A stretch of 64,000 nucleotides of DNA, taken from Branchiostoma floridae. Its lineage: Eukaryota > Chordata > Leptocardii > Amphioxiformes > Branchiostomatidae. The DNA lies in contig NC_049994.1 of NCBI RefSeq assembly GCF_000003815.2, forward strand, positions 17,630,981 through 17,694,980. Direction: 5' to 3'. Positions within the stretch are counted from its first letter, which is position 1, and each line of letters starts with the position of its first letter. Both the position numbers and the translations under genes were made by a program. Below are positions 52,942 to 64,000 of the stretch, one piece after another. Under the pieces are notes generated by a model. The model was given only the letters and a program-made list of their open reading frames with translations, was not told the origin of the DNA and searched no databases.

Positions 52942-55900
52942 ATGTTACAGGCGGAGTCTTACCTATTCTACCGGAAGACGTCTCGATGTCGCCGCGCCCT
53001 GGTCACCTCCTTGGTCCTGTGTCTTCTTCTCGGATGCTGCTTGCTAGGTATGAGGGTAAAGTGCTGATTTCTTCGGGATAATCAATTAATTGAATTATAG
53101 TTTATCCGTTAGTGAAGCTTTAAACTGCTACATAACAAAGTTCAGCTAACGTAAAGAAAACTCAACCTAAAGAAACTATTCATGAATTTCAACTTCAATT
53201 TATTGACTGCTTTTTATTAGGTATCAGGACAAAAATGCTGTTTTTTCTGACTAATCGATGAATTAAATCAATGATTTATCTGTTGGTGCAATTTATATCG
53301 ATGGTTCTAGCTGCTGTAACAAAGCACATACACAATAAAGGAGCATTTTTCAGTGGCTACTGTAAGCTCCTCACAATTCAGCCCCTGGCTGCGAAGAGAC
53401 CGTAGCCGGCCCACCCAATAACCAATCATAACCAAGAACCGCTTGTCACCTTACTCAGAACAATACTTCATACGAGGTAGTTCTTTGCACACAACAAAAG
53501 ACTTACTACCTCGAAGATGTTTCGGTGACCGTCTGTTACCTTTCTCTTGTCAATACTGACAGGTTCTATTTCATCCGAGGTAGTGAGCTTTCAAATCGGA
53601 ATTCTAAAACCACTGTGGCTTTGGGTAAATTTAACGAAGGTTATTGAAGTTCCAAAGTCGTGTCGCAGTTTTACAAGTGTACTTTTGGACTGATTCGTCA
53701 GTGTTCGATCCAGTCCGTGACCGGTCATCGATTCTATCTGACTTTCCCCGCCATTTTCATGTCCTTCAACAAAGAAGCTGATATGTTAGTTTGCGATCAA
53801 TTTAGACTGCAGATTTTTTCAAAATTCCTGAATAATTTGTTGATCGAAAAATCCCCGTCACACATTCAGGACCTTTCCCCGACCTTGTCCTGATCACTAC
53901 CCAACCAAGGTTGGCGGTGGGTTGAGCTATTAAGCAAACTGACCAGTTTTATGCCACGTCTTTGCCCTTTGAGACCACCATATTACAACCATGACAGGGT
54001 CTACCGAAAGTGCGAAAAGGAACGAAGCATGAAGCAAACTAAAATAAAATCAATGAGAATATAAGGAACCGGTACTGCGGGCGTTAGAAGCCTATGAAAC
54101 GTGTTTTATTTTACTCAGAATTTGGCAATATCAAATTTTTACGGGGCTGTTTTAGGCTGTTGTGTTTGTGTGGCTAAATTATTCTCTGAAGATCAGCGAA
54201 ATACAAGGAAACAGAACTGAGATAAGAAAGTAAGGACAAAATTCAGTTACTGGTGGGTGATGGATAAATATCGATTAATATACATTTTCAGTATGAGGCA
54301 AGATTGTAGCGTTGTTGTTGTATTTGGGTGGCTTCTGTTCTCCCAAGATCAAAGATGGGAGGGCCGCATGCAAATGACCTGCGATTGTTTACGTCTAATA
54401 GAAGTCCGGTCAGGAAGGATATGCTAATAAACTGCTGCCCCACGAGCATGACAGCTCCCTTCAACAGGGCCCACAACATGGTTTTCTGGAGACTGGAGAC
54501 ATATCTTCTTGCTCGTTCACGACAAAAGAAAAGCTGTGAAAGGATAGACATGTATACATTGTACCAAGGAGTTTTCTTCACGTTGTACCATGAATATTAA
54601 TCATTTTGCGGGAAGAAATGGCCAACGTGAGGAATTTGTGCAAAGGATATTGGGAAACTACGGAGAGATCTGGCGGGCGACTCACGTCTATCTCCCGTGC
54701 GGGTTCGGCAGAAAAATTCTTTGGAACCAGGCCTCGAATAGAAATCAACGCGGTGTCCCGATTGCCCGGGGCCACTTATGATTTAGGTCGGGACCACTAG
54801 AAAACGACTTTGTGACATTTTTGGGACCGTAGAAAAATAACCTACACCAGAATGTCAACCCGTCAAACGTTTTTCTAGCGCGCTACTCAGCGGCTTTCAA
54901 CACCCCCCCCCCTCCCCCCAATTTGATCTGTGACAGCCCGCGTGGGAACCCGGGACGCACTGATTCGTGACTCCGCCCATCGCCTTTGATTAGTATTTAG
55001 CTATTTCCACGCGTGCACTTTCCCACCGGTTCGCCGTTGAACCATTGGAGCTCTAGGAATTTCGTGGAACAAGTCACAAAATACAAAAATAAAGTCCGTT
55101 TCAAATGCATTTGCCGATCACAGTACCGTTACCTTATATTCCCATCGATTTTATTTCACTTTGCTTCATACTTCGTTCCTTTTCGTTCCTTTTCGCACTT
55201 TCGGTACTTTCCTTTTCGTTCCTTTTCGTTCATATCCAATCCTTTCGTTCCTTTTCGTTCCTTTTCGCACTTTCGGTACTTTCCTTTTCGTTCCTTTTCG
55301 TTCCTTTTCGCACTTTCGGTACTTTCCTTTTCGTTCCTTTTCGTTCCTTTTCGTTCCTTTTCGTTCCTTTTCGCTCCTTTTCGTTCCTTTTCGTTCCTTT
55401 TCGCTCCTTTTCGTTCCTTTTCGTTCCTTTTCGTTCCTTTTCGCTCCTTTTCGTTCCTTTTCGCACTTTCGGTACACCGCCATGACACAACCAGTATATG
55501 ACATATTAGTTTGATATCATCAATCTACGTGTGTAAGGGTGTCGGAAAAACACACGGAACAGCTTGTAACATGCCTTTAACCTTATCAAAATGGCAATGG
55601 TGACTTTATTTGCTTTTCCGACATGCATTCATTTGCCATATTCGTGGAAAAGGTTTTGGAAATAGTAAGCTTAAGGGTCGATCACGTTCGTCGTACTATT
55701 GCAAACTGCACTCTTGGAAAAGTTTTGAGCTAACGTGTTAGACCTTACAATCGAAAAGAAACTGACAATCGGAGAAATTGCACTGCATATTGTAAATGAG
55801 CTTTTCTACTGTATACGACTTAATTCCAACCTAGCTATTCGGCGATTGTGTGCAAGTACGAAGAGCTTGTATGCTTGCATTAGTGTCAGAAAAAAACACA

Positions 55901-58900
55901 CACTTGGTCAGGCTAGTTTTGGGTGAACGACCTTATAATTGGAAACAGAACTGATAATAGCGGAAATTAGACTTATAAGATACATTAGGACTTTTAATAA
56001 CGTTAACTGTATCTCTGTCATATATGTTGTCTGACCCTTGCCTCTTCCCTCATGACCTCAATGAAAAGTGGCCTGCAGGCCGATTTGAGCTTTCATGCAT
56101 AAACAGAGGTTCAAACAAACAAACAAACAAACAAAATTGCTCTTTTAAATGAGCTTTTCTACTGCATTTGCGAATTGCAGGAGGGTTCCTGAACAGGTGC
56201 CGCGGCGGCTATGTGGATTTTGGGAGCATGATGGGATACTGGCCAGCCCACGTGACCAGTCGGCTCATCATGGCTGTACCCACGGGACTGGCGGTGGTGA
56301 GTACTAGGGTTCGGGAGGGGGGTGGGGGGGTGGGGGTGTAGTCTCTACCAGGCTCTTCGGATCGCTGGTCTAATAGTAGATATTGGACAGATAGGCAATA
56401 GTACGCTTGGGGAGTCGGCCGCCCATAGGAGTCAGTACATATGCGACCCAAGGACAATTAATGCAAATGTTTTCAAGATAAAAGTTGATAGCACCCGCAC
56501 TACTTTCTAACAATCTGGCCCAAATACCTGTCAAGTCATCAGGAACACAGATTGTCAGTTCGAAGCACCACCAGCAAGATTGTAGCAATCCGCCGCACTT
56601 ATACTGCTCAGAATAAACCCGGAGTCAGCTCATCTATTGGTACAATTCTTGCTCAATACAATGAAGATTGAGACAACACAACACAACACATGGTGGCAGC
56701 GGTGGGATAGAATACGTGAGGGGGGGCTAAAGGGGTATACAGGGGGTATATATAGGCAGGATTTATAAAATGATTTAGCCTATAGGACTACTGGTGGTAA
56801 AAAAGGACTTCTCTTTGAGAGATTTAGAGAAAACGAGAGAAAGGCCAAAGGATCAATACAATTCCACTTTGCACAGATGAAGCACGGTCTTTTATCATCG
56901 TTTTTGGCAACGCCTCGAGAGCGGTGACATTTTTCTTCATTTTTTTTTCTCTTCCAGTGGCTGGCCTCCCAGAACGTCCGTGCCGGGCTCGTGGCGTTCC
57001 TGATGACGTGGTTGGGCCTGTACGTGGGGTGGGGCACCTACATGTCGCTAGGGGAGGATACGGCAGGGTACAACAGGTGGGTTTAAGGTTCACAGTCAAG
57101 TTCACAAGACACTCTGTCTAGATATTAGAGCATTTTATCTTTCTTCTCTCGTCACATGGCCAACTTCCCCCTGACTCCCGACAGGAGTGCCCCTCGCCTC
57201 TCTGGATCTCCCCTTCAGACTGCTCTCTGACCCCATCTGGGTCATACAATTTCACATACTAGCTGGGCGGTTTCCACTCAACACACAACAGTGGGGTGCA
57301 CTCTTTATTTACTTATCTTTGATTATTTATGATTGTCATTACGACATGTGACAACCCCTGCATGGTATACATAGGAAATAAATTAAACAATGTCTAGATG
57401 CTATAAATCCCTCCAATGATTGTAAAAGACCATTTTCATCCCGTACTATATGATTGTATCCTTGTATGGAGTAGATTAGTCTTATAGACATGTAGTTATA
57501 TATTAGTAGATACCATGCTTTGTACCTTGTACAATTGCGCATCAAAGTTACTCTTGATGTACTCTATTATTATCACCTAAGAAGTTAAAGAAATCGGATG
57601 GGGACCTAAATCCCGTAGCTCCTTGCATGTATTTTTAAGCACCGGTACTAACACAATAACCGAAAAGAGAAGGACGTGAGGACCGGGTGTGTTTGATTCG
57701 AAACACGTGCCATGGCGAGACCGCCGTACAACTGCATTAATTTGATAGCTCATAGGTACTTATCCAGTTATGCGGTTGCCTTGTACTCATCTTAGATACA
57801 TATACAGGTATATAGTTGCTTTGTATTCGTTTCTATTTTCCAGCCGTTCCGGTGTGTTTGACTGGGCTCTAGGGCGTCAAATGCAGAACTGGTCTTATCC
57901 CCGAAGGTGAGTGGCTTTTATCCAATCCAATCACGCTGTTCACAAGCTCACTTTTTTCTTTTGTCCCTTTCTTCGTAACTCACCATCAGAGAGTCCTTTG
58001 AAAATGTCACATTTCGATATTTAAGATTTTTTCCGCAGTGCAGTGTTTCGAAGTGCACCGAATATGAACTTCAAAGAACTTTCAAAACGTCGTTGTACCT
58101 TAGACATCCAGAAAATATGCTATTTCAAATAGCAGTTACACAATGAACTGGATATGATTTGAAAACAGTCAGACGTTTTAAATAGCAGCCACCATCTTTC
58201 GTCAAAGAACATTGTACCAGCCAGATTTTATCTTAGATGATTACGTAGATATGGTAGCCTGACTAAAATCGTGCCCCTAGCGGCCAGCCTTACAATCGCC
58301 GCCGCCCTAGGTTATTAACCCCAGCCAGCGAGAGATTGTGAAAACACAGGCTAGTAGATATGGTAGATAGCAAAAACAACAAGCAAACAAAAAGCCTTCC
58401 GGTCTACTTTGCAGAGTCGTAAGGGACTATGCCGGCATGTCTCTGCGCGGATTGATATGGACCACGCCGCAGGGATACGTCCTGTATCACCTCGGGTTGG
58501 GCTGGTGTCCTTCCCTCAGCGGTAAGCAGTGCACCCCCTTCTGTCTCCTCCCATGTACACATACACTCCTGTATTTTTAAAGAGACTTAATTATAAATCT
58601 GAATGAAGTGAACATAGCTTTGTTATGTACACAACTTTTTTCTGCTATACAAATGCCTTGACAGTCTTCTCTGCTACTTAACCGATCTGCCTGATCAAGG
58701 AGGTTATACAGGGAGGTTATATAGGGGAGCCTTCCCCTATATAACCTCTTTGGCCTGATGAAAGAAACTATTTTAAATACAGATACGAGTCAGAATGTGT
58801 TAACATGTCATGAATATCGTAGTTTACGTATTCACACATTCAATTCTGATAGGTTTAACTCCAATGTTTAGCCAAGGAGGTTTTACAAGTTGGTTTAACA

Positions 58901-59752
58901 TACACAAAGTATAATTGAAACTTCCAGGTTTAACCATCAAACATGGCGGACAATACCGGCGTTACAGACACTTGTGTGCAAGCACTCTATTTGTGTGACC
59001 TAACCCACCAGTTGTCTCACCTTACAGGAGCTCTGATGGGATTGGTCTACTTTGCCGGTAACCATGGCGACACGCCACTCTGTAAGAACACCGCCTGCTC
59101 CGAGTATCTGTGGGGAATCTGGGTGTGGCTCGTCCTCCTGACGTCATCACTCTACGGCGCCGTCACCAGAGCGAGGGCGAGTTACCCGGATGTGCACCCA
59201 GAATCCTCCGGGGTGCCCCAGAGTTCGAAACTGGATTCGACCTTCTCGAAGGTTGTCTTTGAACTTTTCCACTTCGTCTTCGGTTTGATCCTCGCTTGCT
59301 CGATCTGCTTCTATGCTCTGGTGGAGCAGGAAGACTTGAAAAATAAGGGACAGTCGTTTTTCGGGCTGTTCGCGGCGTTTAGTTTCCTTGTAGCCACGCA
59401 GTTCCTGCATTTGGGCATGGTGAAAAAGAAGAGAGAGCGAGCAGCTCACGTTCACGGCCAGGCGCCGGTAGAAGACGCCGAGTACACGACTCTACTGCTC
59501 AGTCCCTCGCCTCCTCTCACAAACGAAGTCGTCACGCCACACCCCACCTCCAGAAAAATCTACGAGTTCTTCGAGATAAATGTAGAACTGAACGTTTTTA
59601 GATGGCTTCATTTCCTTCTGGGAGTTCTGTCCGTTCTGGGCACGATCGCAACGTTAATTCTGATGATAGCGAACCTCGTATGGAACATTCACGCTCCACG
59701 GTTCTCGGAAAACGCGCCCGACATTTGCAACTGTACCTTTTCTGGTACCTGA
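52942..59752 (+). CDS. Multi-pass membrane protein E (six coding exons)
   Basis: Exons 52942-53047 (the exon begins at 52935 after CCGCAG), 56181-56296, 56958-57076, 57844-57906, 58415-58521 and 59028-59752. Phases 1, 0, 2, 2, 1 all match and give 411 residues. An upstream untranslated exon must exist, because an acceptor precedes the ATG by seven bases. The N terminus MLQAESYLFYRKTSRCRR is followed by a hydrophobic segment (ALVTSLVLCLLLGCCLL). Further segments are RLIMAVPTGLAVW, LVAFLMTWLGLYVGW, YLWGIWVWLVLLTSSLYG, VFELFHFVFGLILACSICFY, FFGLFAAFSFLVATQFL and HFLLGVLSVLGTIATLILMI. I do not recognise the family. Intron phases and sequence differ from C and D. A likely polyadenylation signal is AATAAA at 60496-60501. 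Confidence 0.8.
53355..53440 (+). mobile_element. SINE tail fragment
   Basis: TGTAAGCTCCTCACAATTCAGCCCCTGGCTGCGAAGAGACCGTAGCCGGCCCACCCAATAACCAAT matches the tail at 33580-33665. Confidence 0.6.
55170..55477 (+). repeat. 10-bp minisatellite (CCTTTTCGTT)n
   Basis: About 25 units of CCTTTTCGTT or CCTTTTCGCT, interrupted at intervals by CGCACTTTCGGTACTTT. The frames FRSFSFLF (plus) and ERKGTKRN (minus) are read-outs of the repeat. It lies in the first coding intron of gene E. Confidence 0.97.
56330..56420 (+). mobile_element. MITE fragment, TAGTCTCTACCAGGCT end
   Basis: GTAGTCTCTACCAGGCTCTTCGGATCGCTGGTCTAATAGTAGATATTGGACAG is the left arm of the element at 8347-8575. The right arm is missing. 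Confidence 0.6.
56500..56715 (+). mobile_element. Possible LTR remnant followed by a primer-binding-like site
   Basis: AGAATAAACCCGGAGTC and ACAACACAACACAACA are directly followed by TGGTGGCAGCGGTGGGAT (56690), which has the form of a tRNA-primed binding site after an LTR. The left boundary is not defined and no gag or pol sequence follows. Confidence 0.3.
58714..58747. repeat. Perfect 15-bp hairpin
   Basis: AGGTTATATAGGGGA and its complement TCCCCTATATAACCT around GCCT; an unexplained small foldback in an intron of gene E. Confidence 0.75.
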
Positions 59753-59774
59753 AGCTGTTTCGAGATGTAAAGAC

Positions 59775-60005
59775 TTAACGATAGTTAACCTTCATCAATG
59801 GCGTAGCCTATATCCGTTTGTTACCCAGATGTATTATAGCTCCCGAGTCCTGTAAGCAAGGAACTTAATAGGCTTATATCCATTGTCTTGTTGAACTGCA
59901 AAGTTTTCAAAATATTGCAGTTTGAAACGACCGTCGGTCGACTTGATATCCCTAAATGATCTGTTTTAAAACAAAGCGGATAGAGGTGATAAAGCGTTAC
60001 CAAGT
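59775..60005. mobile_element. GGTAACC-family MITE, decayed
   Basis: GTTAACCTTCATCAATGGCGTAGCCTATATCCGTTTG ... AATATTGCAGTTTGAAACGACCGTCGGTCGACTTGATATCCC ... AAAGCGGATAGAGGTGAT matches 48868-49045 in order. Confidence 0.7.
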
Positions 60006-60794
60006 GAAGAAACAATTATAGTAAATTCACATTTTTCATTGTTTTTGTACTGACGATCATGTGTAGTCAATGTTCTGTAACTATATCGAAAATAATGTAC
60101 TACAAATGGTTCTTTTAAAAGAGAAAAAAAAAACTATAACAGGGTAAAGTTTGATTTGTATATACGTTAACTTAGTATCGTTAGTTTGGCCATTTAATTT
60201 TGGTTAGCCTAGACAAGTGTATCATCATATATATTTTTCATTTGTTTGCATTACTATCTTCAAGCCAACATTGGTAAAATCTGAATATAGCCCCTCGAGG
60301 AATGAACACTATTGTATGATAGCTAACGGGCTGAATGAAGTATCCAAGTATCCAATACTACACGTACAGTATATAAAGAACCACCCAGCAAACGCTTAGC
60401 CGGATGTCTATGTTCGATTTTGATATTGACCTTCCAGAACAGGTATGATAATGACAGACAAGTATGGATGACCTTGAAAAACTGATGAAATGTGCAATAA
60501 AAGCAACCCGGTATTGTCATTCGCTTATTGTTCTATTATTTTGTCGTTCCTAATTAGTTTGGGTACGGGAGTATGGGAGTATGGGAGCCCCTTGATACTC
60601 AGTTGTTCCCTACAGTTTGCTATTTTTTTTAATCGAAACATTTGTTTACGTTTACCTTTTACTATGCTATAATCCTACTATGATTATAAGTTATGGATGT
60701 GCAATTTAGTAAATGTTCAGTCATACATGAATGCTTCGTCCAAAACGGTACTTCAGGTAAGAAAAAAACAAACAAAGGAAGCTACGCTAGTTCA

Positions 60795-61020
60795 CTCTTG
60801 TCCGAGGGGTAACTTATATCCGTTGTTTTAAAGACAAGGCATTTAGGAAATCAAGTCGACGAAAGGCGGTTTCAGCCTGCAATATTTTCTATTTTTGCAT
60901 ACTAGTGAAAATGTTCAAACAAAAAAACTACCGCCCGCCCACTGGATATCCCCCAATACCCTGTTTTCAGAAACAACGGGTATAGGTGACCCACGGATAA
61001 AGGTGCACTAACGTTACACA
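60795..61020. mobile_element. GGTAACC-family MITE, another copy
   Basis: GAGGGGTAACTTATATCCGTTGTTTTAAAGACAAGGCATTTAGG ... GACGAAAGGCGGTTTCAGCCTGCAATATT ... GAAACAACGGGTATAGGTGACCCACGG. Confidence 0.75.
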
Positions 61021-61796
61021 CAAGCACCGAGCACCACTTAGAAGATTGGACGCTAGAGGGATTGTCTGGTAACTGACAGCTACTCATGTTTTTTTTTTTT
61101 CTCATGTTTCTAGAAATTGAATTCTTTGCTTGTGGCCCATATACGGGACATGTGGGGAGTATATTATGACTGACATCTACTAGTAGATGCTCTTATCGAC
61201 AAATATGATGGGATTCTGACGTGTTAACAATGAAGACCCCTTTGCTTGTGCCTCCAAAATCCCTCCACTGCAAATGACGAGGAAACTGACTGGCCTTAGC
61301 GTACCAACCAGTTGCTCACGACATTAATCTGTGCAGGAGATACTCCATGATAGGTGCGTGGGCATTAAAACTAGGACAGATGGTGAATTAAAGAAGTCTG
61401 CCCAGCGAACCACAGACAATGTATAGAGACGAAGTTGGGCGACTCCACTTTAACCATTCCCATGGGAGGAGCAGCTTAACACAAATGACAATCCTAAATT
61501 CATAAACATATTTCCTTTGTTTTGCTATATCACTTCTAAGATATCACTTCAGATTTATGAAGTTTTCATCAAACTCGTAGATTTATTGAAAAATTTTGTG
61601 ACAGTTAAGATGTTGACCATTGTATCTAGAGTTTAGAGAGAACAATGGTCAGTACCTTGATATGTTTATTCAATATTTTTGGTCATCTACACATATCATC
61701 TCTCGGCACGGACGTTGAAGTTGTGCCGCTCACGTCGGTTAGAATCTTCAGAGAAGACGACTCTACTTTAACCGTAAGTATAAAATGTATGATTCT

Positions 61797-62175
61797 GTAT
61801 CAATATAGCCGGTATAACCGCCCTTGGGCGTAACACACCGGCTTCTGTATCTGTATCTATATAGCCGGTATAACCGCCCTTGGGCGTAACACACCGGTTT
61901 CTGTATCGGTATCTATATAGCCGGTATAACCGCCCTTCGGCGTAACACACAAGCTTCGCAGGCACGCGGCGCGGCAGCAGCTGAACGACCCGTCATACCT
62001 AACTTTTGCACATCTATCTGCAAGCGTTCTTTGAAACTATCCAGAGAAGATGCCCCTACTGTGCTTGGTGATAACAAATTCCACTCTACGATAGTTCTGG
62101 AAAAATACGAATTTTTGAACACATCAATCCTAGGTTGGTAACTCTGGTACTGGTATGATTCCTTGTCCTTCACGT
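61797..62175 (-). mobile_element. LINE 3' end with a 56-bp repeat tail
   Basis: On the minus strand RIDVFKNSYFSRTIVEWNLL and SPSTVGASSLDSFKERLQ (about 62140-62015) are the last residues of a LINE reverse transcriptase. The 3' tail is three tandem units of 56 bases (starts at 61805, 61861, 61917) carrying ATAGCCGGTATAACCGCCCT. Confidence 0.75.
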
Positions 62176-62754
62176 CTTGATCGAGGCAGTTTTTTTCACC
62201 ACGTTATATATAGAACTGAAGATCACTATAAGATATTGGTGTTGACGTGTATAACATTTTATTCCAAACCATCAGCAATATAAAATCGTTTGTTACACTG
62301 AATGCAACGCTACTTTATACATTTGTTTTCTCTTTATGAACGATGCACATCCATGGTCTATACTGTTTATTATGAGTACAAAATGTAGATGTATTTGAGC
62401 TTGCGAAGTGCCACATATAAACGCCTATGCCGCAATTCTAAAATAGTTACCAACGACTTACTCAACAAGGTATTGTTGCATTAGATAGATGTTACTGTCG
62501 ACTTAGATTTTCCTGCAAAGGAAGACTAAGAGAGTCATGAAACATGTAGCATTGTCAACATTGTCTTCTCTTCCTTCACATAAGAACAACATATCAGGCC
62601 ATAAGGCCATGTCGCCTTGATTACTAAAAGTATATGGACGACATCCGCGCGCTCAACATTTTTCGGCTGTTATCAAAGAAAACTTTTTTCGACCATACTG
62701 CTAATCATACAAAGTAGCTGCAAAATGAACAACCAAGAATTGCAGAACACCTTA

Positions 62755-62950
62755 CCTTAGACCTTAGATCCTCCAGCAACACTGTTGCATTGGTCAACTC
62801 GGTGAGCGTACTTGCTCCATAGGGTGCGGTTTTGAGCAGCTATTGCCATGATTTCCGTGTTGTTCAGTCCTGATTCCCTTCCGTCATTCAAGATGGTTCG
62901 TCTTAGTAGAACAAATAGCAGACAAATGCTCCTAATTTAGTAGAATGGAA
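62755..62950 (-). mobile_element. LINE 3' end fragment, second type
   Basis: A minus-strand frame without stops reads LRRTILNDGRESGLNNTEIM and AIAAQNRTLWSKYAHRV. This is the D-x-x-x-x-G-L-x-x-x-E-x-x-x-x-A-x-x-R-x-x-W terminal signature of several LINE clades. It lacks the upstream catalytic part. Confidence 0.5.
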
Positions 62951-64000
62951 AAGTCAGCCCAAAGTGACAAAGAAGCAGGTGTGAAGGAACGAAAATCTGT
63001 TTTTCGGTATATCATAATCTGTGTGTTTTAAAAGTAACTTGTTCAACCGTAATGACCATGCACGTAGATCTCATAATGAAGTCAAATGTTATGTCAAAGT
63101 TTTTTAATCGCACGCTCGGACAATTTTTTTTTGCTTCCCTGAGGATGTCATCCCTATACAATCAAATCAAAATGGCCTAACGTGAAGAAAAAACTCCCGA
63201 TCTTAAAGGCAACCTAGGCAATATTAGATCGTTGAAAGTGGAAATATTTTGAATAATATATTGTATAATATTGACATCTAATGCACTATTTTAGCACATT
63301 TATATATTACATCATTATTTCATAAATTGAGCCGTTAAAAACGGCGCAGAAACAAGTCACACTAGGATTCCTGATCAAGTCCTTATTTTGGGGATTCAAA
63401 TAATAAGGAATATCCTCGTGCAACTTGTCTCTGGGCTGTTTGTGACCGCTCAAAGTATGAAATGATGATTGAAATGTGAGAATACAGTGCAGTATATGCC
63501 AATATCATACAGATTGCCTTATCTAGAATATTTCCAATTCTAACGCTGTCATATTGCTTAGGATGCCTGCAGCTGATTGTCTGGTGTCAGAAGATTACTC
63601 CTGGGCTGCTTCATCTACATAGAGAGTGATTGATTTTGTCTGTTAATGACGTCACATCTGTTCCATTTTTTTCAGAGGGTGGTTGAGACCATACAGTAGA
63701 CATAGTCATATAAGATTCAGGATAGGAAATGAATTGCGGTCGTGGTTGATTTAAAATACTGAACAAAGTAATTGGAGGAACGTATTAACTTTGGAAAGAA
63801 GCCGCCGAATCGGGGCAAAGAGTTCGGCTGTCGGGTGTGACAGGCAGATACCACGTCACAACAATTATCAAACTACTCAGACGGTTTGCCCGAAAAAGGG
63901 AAAAGCTTTAATTCCGCAATAACGTTTGCGAAGAAAAACGCAGCTCTATTTACATGTAAAACAACTATAACCAACTTCATAAACTACTTGGCGGAGAAAG
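62951..64000. other. Noncoding end of the window
   Basis: No gene, RNA or clear repeat recognised on either strand. Confidence 0.4.

Noticed and set aside
54290-54780. Overlapping frames on both strands in an intron of gene E
   Set aside because: No motif, no conserved splice pair and no similarity to any other part of the window; left unannotated.
55013-55514. Long FRSFSFLF and ERKGTKRN frames on both strands
   Set aside because: They are read-outs of the (CCTTTTCGTT)n minisatellite; three frames are open at once because a 10-bp unit lacks stops.

Overview
The window looks like a piece of an animal nuclear genome, most likely a cephalochordate (amphioxus, Branchiostoma). Genes are split into short exons with GT-AG introns. 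Spacers and introns are full of palindromic MITE-like elements, tRNA-headed SINEs, decayed LINE 3' ends, microsatellites and minisatellites. One assembly gap of 378 N is present (1076-1453). The organism call is inference from gene style and repeat content, not from a species-specific marker. No database was searched.

Layout. 1-7065: repeats only (palindromic elements, SINE pieces, a four-copy ~150-bp tandem array); no gene is supported. 7066-17330, minus strand: a cluster of hotdog-fold thioesterase-like coding units. Two leader exons (17177-17330 and 16348-16434) join in frame to a large exon at 14498-15345. Four more terminal units of the same type follow downstream (13066-13802, 11611-12347, 10312-11042, and 7066-7575 plus 8609-8838). 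All five start at an acceptor that splits the same glycine codon, so each gives an open frame of 323-362 residues with the same leader. Four of the five end in a peroxisomal PTS1 tripeptide (AKL or SKL). 17331-17700 is a compact head-to-head promoter region. 17700-30780, plus strand: a 15-exon PLP-dependent class I/II aminotransferase gene (14 coding exons, 436 residues), with several partial copies of its own exons in its introns.

32548-37089 and 40677-49448, both minus: two four-exon multi-pass membrane protein genes with the same membrane layout and the same intron phases (2, 0, 0), so they are probably paralogues. Both have arrays of a CAGACGA(C/T) motif upstream of their start codons. 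52935-59752, plus: a multi-exon gene for another, unrelated-looking multi-pass membrane protein of 411 residues. 59753-64000: MITEs and two antisense LINE 3' ends; no host gene is supported.

The parts most worth a second look are the thioesterase cluster (possible choice of terminal exon, which would switch peroxisomal targeting), a thioesterase copy with a private intron and triplicated splice acceptor, the repeated duplication of exon edges in the aminotransferase gene, and a set of hammerhead-ribozyme-like motifs concentrated in its introns.
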